Shown here piece after piece: positions 59,238-64,000 of a stretch of 64,000 nucleotides of DNA. Source of the DNA: Henriciella sp. (lineage in GTDB: Bacteria > Pseudomonadota > Alphaproteobacteria > Caulobacterales > Hyphomonadaceae); NCBI RefSeq assembly GCF_029936995.1, contig NZ_JAPYRE010000003.1:310001-374000 (forward strand). Direction: 5' to 3'. The notes below the pieces were generated by a model that saw only the letters and a program-made list of their open reading frames with translations, was not told the origin of the DNA and did not search any database. Position 1 is the stretch's first letter, and the number at the start of each line of letters is the position of its first letter. The translations under genes were made by a program, and so were the position numbers.

Positions 59238-59831
59238 TTACTTCTGATACAGAATTGCCATGATGGCTTGGGTGAAACTCTCTACATGGTCTGAGAAGGG
59301 ACCAGGAATCCTGTTGTAGATCTTGGCATGAGCTGTCTGCATCACGACGCCAAGACACATGGACGTGACCAGTGCGGGGTTGGCGGCAGGTATGTCACCG
59401 CTCTCCATGATCGCAGAAATGACATTTTCTATTCGCGTCATTGGATCATCTTCCCGACGCTCGTCATGGGGAAGAAACCGGTCAAGAGATACAAGGTGGA
59501 AGGAGAAAAGCAGCCAGTCTTCGTCCGCCAGTGCGCAATAGGCTGTCACGGCACGTCGTATCCGTTCTTCTGCCGTCCCTGAAGCGGCCAGAGCTTGACT
59601 GACCATCTCCCCCATACGGTTATGGATCTCCATGAAGAGCGTGAGCGCGAGTTGCTCTTTACCTTTGTAGTGGCGGTACAATGCGCCTTCAGAGACACCT
59701 GCGCGCGTCGCTATCTCCCGTGTCGTTGCGGTTTCAAAGCCGGAATCGACGAACAGGCTGAGGGCAGCTCGTTCGATTCTGGGTTTTGCGTTTGTTTTGC
59801 GGGCTCTTTGACCGCTGTCAGTTTTGTTCAT
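59238..59831 (-). CDS. TetR-family transcriptional regulator
   Basis: A 197-residue dimeric repressor type. The N-terminal helix-turn-helix is ALSLFVDSGFETATTREIA, then GVSEGALYRHYKGKEQLALT; the ligand-binding helical domain fills the rest. ATG at 59831 has GGAGG about eight bases upstream. It is the promoter-proximal gene before plsC and is divergent from yajC. A 16-base palindrome 47 bases upstream is the likely operator. The ligand may be an acyl-CoA, by analogy only. Confidence 0.9.
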   Translation of the reverse strand: MNKTDSGQRARKTNAKPRIERAALSLFVDSGFETATTREIATRAGVSEGALYRHYKGKEQLALTLFMEIHNRMGEMVSQALAASGTAEERIRRAVTAYCALADEDWLLFSFHLVSLDRFLPHDERREDDPMTRIENVISAIMESGDIPAANPALVTSMCLGVVMQTAHAKIYNRIPGPFSDHVESFTQAIMAILYQK

Positions 59832-59877
59832 TTTGCTGCCTCCACAAAAAGGGGTAGCACTTGCCGCCAAGTTTTGC

Positions 59878-59893
59878 AAGTAAGCGCTTACTT
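59878..59893. promoter_or_regulatory. Perfect 16-base palindrome, probable TetR operator
   Basis: AAGTAAGCGCTTACTT is fully self-complementary and lies in the 182-base gap between the divergent TetR gene and yajC, 47 bases upstream of the TetR start. Length, symmetry and position are what a TetR dimer needs, so autoregulation and control of plsC are likely. Confidence 0.65.
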
Positions 59894-60013
59894 ACTTTAT
59901 CGTCACAACGTATGCGACGACTTATGTGCAATCGCGCATTGATTGACCTTGTTTGCGTAGTATGCCCTCCACAGATATACGCACGAGCCTGTAGCTCCGG
60001 GGAGAGACCAAAC

Positions 60014-60403
60014 ATGAATTCCAGACTGGCAGCCGCTTCTATTATCGCCATGACCAGCGCACCAATCGCCGCAGCCCAAGAAGGTGGGGCCGGCAGCGCC
60101 AGTGGCGCTATCTGGCAACAGCTTATCTTCTTTATTCCGCTGATCCTGATCTTCTACTTTCTGCTGATCCGTCCGGCCAATCAGCGCCAGAAAAAACACA
60201 AGACCATGATCGAAGGTATCGTGCGTGGCGATACGGTGATTACTTCGGGCGGTCTTATCGGCAAGGTTGTTAAGGTGTCCGAGCAGGAAATCAGCGTTGA
60301 TCTTGCAGACAGTGTTCGCGTTCGTGTTGTCAAAGGCATGATTGCTGATGTCCGCAGCAAGAACGAGCCTGCGCCTGCCGCCAATGACGCCAAGACATCC
60401 TGA
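60014..60403 (+). CDS. yajC: Sec translocase accessory protein YajC
   Basis: Small inner-membrane partner of SecDF. The 129 residues carry a signal-like N-terminus (MNSRLAAASIIAMTSAPIAAAQ), one membrane helix LIFFIPLILIFYFLLIRPAN, and a cytoplasmic YajC domain (VRGDTVITSGGLIGKV). ATG at 60014 is preferred over an earlier in-frame ATG inside the regulatory gap. It is the first gene of yajC-secD-secF. Confidence 0.95.
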   Translation: MNSRLAAASIIAMTSAPIAAAQEGGAGSASGAIWQQLIFFIPLILIFYFLLIRPANQRQKKHKTMIEGIVRGDTVITSGGLIGKVVKVSEQEISVDLADSVRVRVVKGMIADVRSKNEPAPAANDAKTS

Positions 60404-60422
60404 TTAGGCGGGAGCTTCCGCA

Positions 60423-62099
60423 ATGCTGAATTTTCCGTCCTGGAAGGTTATCCTTATTTGCCTGGTGCTGCTGTGGGGTGGTTTGCTTGCTCTTCCCAAC
60501 GCTTTCAGCGACGGTTTCCTTGGAAAGAAACCGATGGATACCGGGGCAACCGATCCTGAATCCGTTGCCCAGTATGAGCAGCAGATGCAGGCGGCCGAGA
60601 ACTCCTGGTGGCCTGCCTTTCTGCCGACCAGCAAGGTCAATCTCGGTCTTGACCTACAAGGCGGTGTTTACCTGCTGACCGAAATTGAACCGCAGGAAGT
60701 CGCTACGAACCGGCTGGAAACACTACAGGCAGATATCGTTCAGTCGCTAAACAGATCCCCGATCATATATCGCCAGCAGCTGGAGCAGGAAGGCACCCGG
60801 CTTCCAATTCGCCTGAACGAAGCTGGCGACATGGACGAAGCGTTGAAACGCTTGCGCCGACTTAATCCTACTGTTGGCGCGATGGGTAATCAGAAGATAC
60901 TTTCCATAGACCGCGCCGGTGACCAGCTGATCAATGTCAGCGTTTCAGACGATGCCATGGATGCACTCGCAGCCGACGCCCAGGAGAAAATGATTGAGAT
61001 CATTCGACGCCGTCTCGACCCCGACGGTGTGAGCGAGATCGCAATTACGCCGCAGGGCGAAACCCGCATCGTCATCGAGGCGCCGGGCGAAGCGGATCCG
61101 CGCCGTATCAAGGACATTCTCAGCCAGGCTGGCCGTATGACTTTCAATATGGCCAAACAGGACGCTTCGTCTGTTCGCGCTGCACAAGCCACGCGGCCCC
61201 AGCCCGGATGGGAGTTGCTTGAAGATCAGGATGGCTTCCCACTTTTGGTTAATCGTACGCCCGTCGTCACAGGCAGCGACATTGCCACAGCCAACCAGGG
61301 GCGCGACCCGGACGATAATTCTCCGGCAGTAGACTTCCGTCTTTCCGGCTCTGGGGCTGAACGGTTCGGGCGCACGACGGCCAACAATCCGGGCGAGCTA
61401 TTTGCCATTGTGCTGGATGGCACCGTCATGTCTGCACCGAGGATCAACGAGCCGATCTGGGGGGGGAGCGTTCAGATCACTGGCGACTTTACGCTGACTG
61501 AAGCTCAGGACCTGGCCGCTATTATTGAAGCGGGTGAACTTCCTGCGAAACTCAATTTTATCGAAGAACGTACGGTCGGTCCCGGCCTTGGTGCGGACTC
61601 CATCCGTGCAGGTACACGGGCAAGTATGATCGGCCTGGCGCTCGTTGCAGTATTCATGGTCATTGCGTACGGCTTGATCGGAGGCTTTGCCGTTGGCTCA
61701 CTTGTTGCCAACATTGTTCTTATCCTTGGAGCGCTTTCAGGGCTCGGGGCAACCCTGACACTGCCGGGTATAGCCGGTATTATCCTCACGATCGGTATGG
61801 CAGTGGATGCCAATGTCATTGTCTTCGAGCGTATTCGTGAGGAGCAGCGTTCTGGCAGATCACCTGCCACGGCTGTTATTGCAGGGTATGAGCGTGCACT
61901 TGCAACAATTCTGGATGCTAACATTACGACGTTCATTGCAGCAGCCATTCTCTACATGCTGGGCTCGGGGCCTGTGAAAGGCTTCGCTGTGACACTGGCC
62001 ATCGGTATCGTGACCTCGGTGTTTACAGCATTCGTCATCACCCGCTGGTTCACCGCGATCTGGCTGAAGACCGTGAAGCCTCGCCGGCTGGCAATCTGA
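60423..62099 (+). CDS. secD: Protein translocase subunit SecD
   Basis: Proton-driven membrane component that helps release translocated proteins. N-terminal helix (ILICLVLLWGGLLALPNAF), a large periplasmic domain with P1-type LGLDLQGGVYLLTEIEPQEV and RRRLDPDGVSEIAITPQGE, then five helices; the last block includes TIGMAVDANVIVFERIREE. 558 residues, normal for alphaproteobacteria. secF follows after 12 bases. Confidence 0.97.
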   Translation: MLNFPSWKVILICLVLLWGGLLALPNAFSDGFLGKKPMDTGATDPESVAQYEQQMQAAENSWWPAFLPTSKVNLGLDLQGGVYLLTEIEPQEVATNRLETLQADIVQSLNRSPIIYRQQLEQEGTRLPIRLNEAGDMDEALKRLRRLNPTVGAMGNQKILSIDRAGDQLINVSVSDDAMDALAADAQEKMIEIIRRRLDPDGVSEIAITPQGETRIVIEAPGEADPRRIKDILSQAGRMTFNMAKQDASSVRAAQATRPQPGWELLEDQDGFPLLVNRTPVVTGSDIATANQGRDPDDNSPAVDFRLSGSGAERFGRTTANNPGELFAIVLDGTVMSAPRINEPIWGGSVQITGDFTLTEAQDLAAIIEAGELPAKLNFIEERTVGPGLGADSIRAGTRASMIGLALVAVFMVIAYGLIGGFAVGSLVANIVLILGALSGLGATLTLPGIAGIILTIGMAVDANVIVFERIREEQRSGRSPATAVIAGYERALATILDANITTFIAAAILYMLGSGPVKGFAVTLAIGIVTSVFTAFVITRWFTAIWLKTVKPRRLAI

Positions 62100-62111
62100 G
62101 GAGACGACAAG

Positions 62112-63077
62112 ATGCTTTTGCAATACTGGCCTCAGAAGACGAACGTAAAGTTCATGTCCTTCCGGTTTCCGGCGATTGTGTTTTCCATGATCGTCATCGC
62201 GTGCTCTTTTGCGCTGATCTTTACGAAGGGGCTGAATTTCGGGATCGACTTTGCCGGTGGTTCGGTCATCGAGATTGAACAGCCCGAAGGCGTGAATGAA
62301 CAGGATGTGCGTCAGGTCGTGGGGGACCTTGGACTCGGTGACGTACAGGTAAATGCGGCCCGCGGAACCGGCGTTGAAGGGATTGAGGTCATCGTCATCC
62401 GTTTCGCGACACAGGATCCCGAAAGCGGTGACCGTGAAGCAGCCCAGCAGACCGCTAACAATGAGGTTCGAGCTGCGCTCGAGGAAGCCTTTCCAGGCGT
62501 AAATATACGAAGCAGTGCGGCCGTAGGTCCGAAAGTTTCAAGCGAGCTTCTGCAAAGCGGGCTGACGGCACTTGGCGTCGCGCTAGCGCTGATGATGCTG
62601 TACATTTCTGTTCGCTTTCAGTGGCAGTATGCACTTGGAGCGGTTGGTGCGCTTTTCCACGATGTGGTCATCACGATGGGAATGTTCGCGTTCACGCAGT
62701 TTGAGTTTAACCTGTCGACGATTGCAGCACTGCTGACTATCGTCGGTTACTCAATGAACGATACCGTCATCGTGTTTGACCGGATTCGCGAAGAGGCAAG
62801 GAAATACAAGAAGTTGCAGCTTTCGCAGGTGATCAATCTTGCCGTAAACCAGACACTTTCGCGGACCTTGCTGACGTCTGGTACAACTCTTCTGGCTCTC
62901 TTCAGCATTTACCTGTTTGGCGGGACAGTGCTGAGCGGAATGAGTTTCGCCCTGATCTTTGGTGTCATCATAGGTACCTATTCCTCAGTCTTTATTGCTT
63001 CCGCGATCGTGCTGCTGCTCGGGATCGATCGGGGAGACAAGCCAAAGCGTGAAGTGGTTGGCTTCCAGGGCGTCTGA
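62112..63077 (+). CDS. secF: Protein translocase subunit SecF
   Basis: Partner of SecD. The N-terminal helix is followed by LNFGIDFAGGSVIEIEQPEG and five further helices with VGYSMNDTVIVFDRIREEAR. 321 residues. Its TGA directly abuts the TGA of convergent nadK at the palindrome CTGATCAG. The three-gene yajC-secD-secF order is typical. Confidence 0.97.
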   Translation: MLLQYWPQKTNVKFMSFRFPAIVFSMIVIACSFALIFTKGLNFGIDFAGGSVIEIEQPEGVNEQDVRQVVGDLGLGDVQVNAARGTGVEGIEVIVIRFATQDPESGDREAAQQTANNEVRAALEEAFPGVNIRSSAAVGPKVSSELLQSGLTALGVALALMMLYISVRFQWQYALGAVGALFHDVVITMGMFAFTQFEFNLSTIAALLTIVGYSMNDTVIVFDRIREEARKYKKLQLSQVINLAVNQTLSRTLLTSGTTLLALFSIYLFGGTVLSGMSFALIFGVIIGTYSSVFIASAIVLLLGIDRGDKPKREVVGFQGV

Positions 63078-63842
63078 TCAGAAAGCGAACTGTTCGCGCA
63101 GAATGCGTTCATCCAGGGCGTGCCCAGGATCAAATAGCATGGTCAGGGGCTTGGATCGGTCTTCCATGACCCTGACATGGGCGATGTCCCGGACTTCCTG
63201 ATTGTCAGCGGCAGCCGATACGGGGCGTCGATTCGGCTCAACGATTTCAAACTCCACTTTGGCGTCGTGGCGCAGTAGTGCGCCGCGCCAACGTCTCGGC
63301 CTGAAGGAGCTGACTGGCGTCAGCGCCATGAGGTTGGCGCCAATTGGCAGAATAGGGCCATGCGCAGACAGGTTATAAGCCGTCGAGCCCGCTGGCGTGG
63401 CCACCATGATGCCATCACACGTCAGCTCATTCATACGCTCGCGCTCATCGACGCGAATCCGCAGCTTCGTGCTCTGGGCTGTCTGCCTGAAGAGGGATAC
63501 TTCATTGATGGCAAGCCGCTCAAAATGTTCTCCATGAACGTCGGTGGCGACCATTCTCAAGGGCAGCAGAGTAGCTTTCGAGGCTTTGTCGATTCTTTCG
63601 AACAGATCATCTTCCTCGAAATCATTCATGAGGAAGCCCACGGTGCCGCGGTTCATGCCGTAGACGGGTTTGTGGTCGTCAAAGCGACGGCGCATCGCAT
63701 CCAGCATCGCGCCGTCTCCACCAAGGGCAACGACGACTTCAGCTTCAGCTTCAGGGCATTGGCCATAACGTTTAGTCAGGCGTTCCAGAGCTTCCTGCGC
63801 CTCGGGACGGCGTGATGCCGTGAATGCAATCTGTATCTTCAT
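63078..63842 (-). CDS. nadK: NAD kinase
   Basis: Phosphorylates NAD to NADP. The GGDG motif is [13 protein letters not shown], the second motif [12 protein letters not shown], and the substrate region [22 protein letters not shown]. The start [16 protein letters not shown] at 63842 is chosen; ATG nine bases earlier is possible. About 254 residues, at the shorter end as is usual in alphaproteobacteria. Convergent with secF with no gap. Confidence 0.96.
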   Translation of the reverse strand: MKIQIAFTASRRPEAQEALERLTKRYGQCPEAEAEVVVALGGDGAMLDAMRRRFDDHKPVYGMNRGTVGFLMNDFEEDDLFERIDKASKATLLPLRMVATDVHGEHFERLAINEVSLFRQTAQSTKLRIRVDERERMNELTCDGIMVATPAGSTAYNLSAHGPILPIGANLMALTPVSSFRPRRWRGALLRHDAKVEFEIVEPNRRPVSAAADNQEVRDIAHVRVMEDRSKPLTMLFDPGHALDERILREQFAF

Positions 63843-63952
63843 CGCGCCCATTTCGTCGCCGCGCCGTCAAGGGTCAAGCATTGAGTTTGTGAACACTAGT
63901 GTCAGGTGTCACAATTCATGTATGATGGGATGAAGACATAAAGGAGGAACAA

Positions 63953-64000
63953 ATGCCCGATGATATGAAGGCTCTGGACGTTAAAAACGCTGTTTCAGCT
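63953..64000 (+). CDS. Start of an unidentified gene, cut by the window end
   Basis: ATG at 63953 has a strong AAGGAGG ribosome site at 63941-63947, spacing five. The visible product is MPDDMKALDVKNAVSA, too short to identify. It is divergent from nadK over 110 bases. A TATGAT at 63921 may be part of its promoter, but no matching -35 was found. Confidence 0.6.
   Translation, partial: MPDDMKALDVKNAVSA

Noticed and set aside
59009-59358. Extended start for the PlsC-like gene into the TetR gene
   Set aside because: The ATG at 59223 gives the expected membrane anchor; upstream residues overlap the TetR coding end and look random.
63887-63926. TTGTGA and TATGAT as a promoter for the last gene
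   Set aside because: The spacing is 28 bases, too long for a sigma-70 promoter; only the TATGAT is mentioned with low weight.

Overview
The window is a dense, housekeeping-rich stretch of an alphaproteobacterial chromosome. The signs are the ntrB-ntrC-ntrY-ntrX-trkA-trkH-hfq-hflX run, a fused ispDF, a lipoyl domain on the pyruvate dehydrogenase E1 beta subunit, a GTTC-N7-GTTC LexA box, and the long suf order ending in a DUF59 protein and sufA. A DUF5076-type gene inside the pdh operon and an NtrC without GAFTGA point towards the Caulobacterales/Maricaulales/Parvularculales side, but I cannot fix the genus. I see no tRNA, rRNA, CRISPR array, insertion sequence or phage gene, and no gene-free stretch reaches 300 bases (the longest gap is about 180).

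Layout. 1-6562: end of lpxB, then gltA and gltX (minus), comEC (plus) and lexA (minus). 6573-12296: a minus-strand unit, a PpiD/SurA-like chaperone followed by trpE-trpG-trpD-trpC, joined by 4-base overlaps. 12384-17423: tpiA, secG, pyrG, rpmF, eno and an FtsB-like gene. 17493-23101: the pyruvate dehydrogenase operon pdhA-pdhB-(DUF5076)-pdhC-lpd. 23150-26131: a PdeM-type phosphoesterase, an MscS channel, a small membrane protein and an SDR reductase. 26128-30911: a minus-strand set with an Aas-like acyl-activating enzyme, a RimB-like protease, a 7TM/inactive-transglutaminase protein and an ATP-grasp glutamate-ligase homologue. The last three are a known but poorly understood amidoligase cluster. 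31063-34128: lipA, a COQ10-like gene, cinA and ispDF. 34241-45777: dusB, two nitrogen-type two-component systems, potassium uptake, hfq and hflX. 45789-48986: tyrS, anmK and an alpha/beta hydrolase. 49106-57156: the suf iron-sulfur operon, with two unrelated genes between sufB and sufC. 57213-59831: two tandem secreted paralogues, a PlsC-like acyltransferase and a TetR regulator. 60014-64000: yajC-secD-secF, nadK and the first codons of one more gene.

How they connect. LipA makes the lipoyl cofactor of PdhB and PdhC, and LipA itself needs the iron-sulfur clusters built by the Suf proteins. GltA takes the acetyl-CoA made by Pdh. SecG, YajC, SecD and SecF, together with the PpiD-like chaperone, cover export and periplasmic folding. 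NtrBC/NtrYX, TrkAH and Hfq form a nutrient and ion regulatory block.

The points most worth a second look are the loss of GAFTGA from both NtrC and NtrX, six convergent gene pairs whose stop codons overlap or abut, the amidoligase cluster, three previously unlabelled dyad-symmetry operators, the altered GTGGD motif of TrpD, a 46-base identity between the pdhB and pdhC lipoyl domains, and the interrupted suf operon without iscR.
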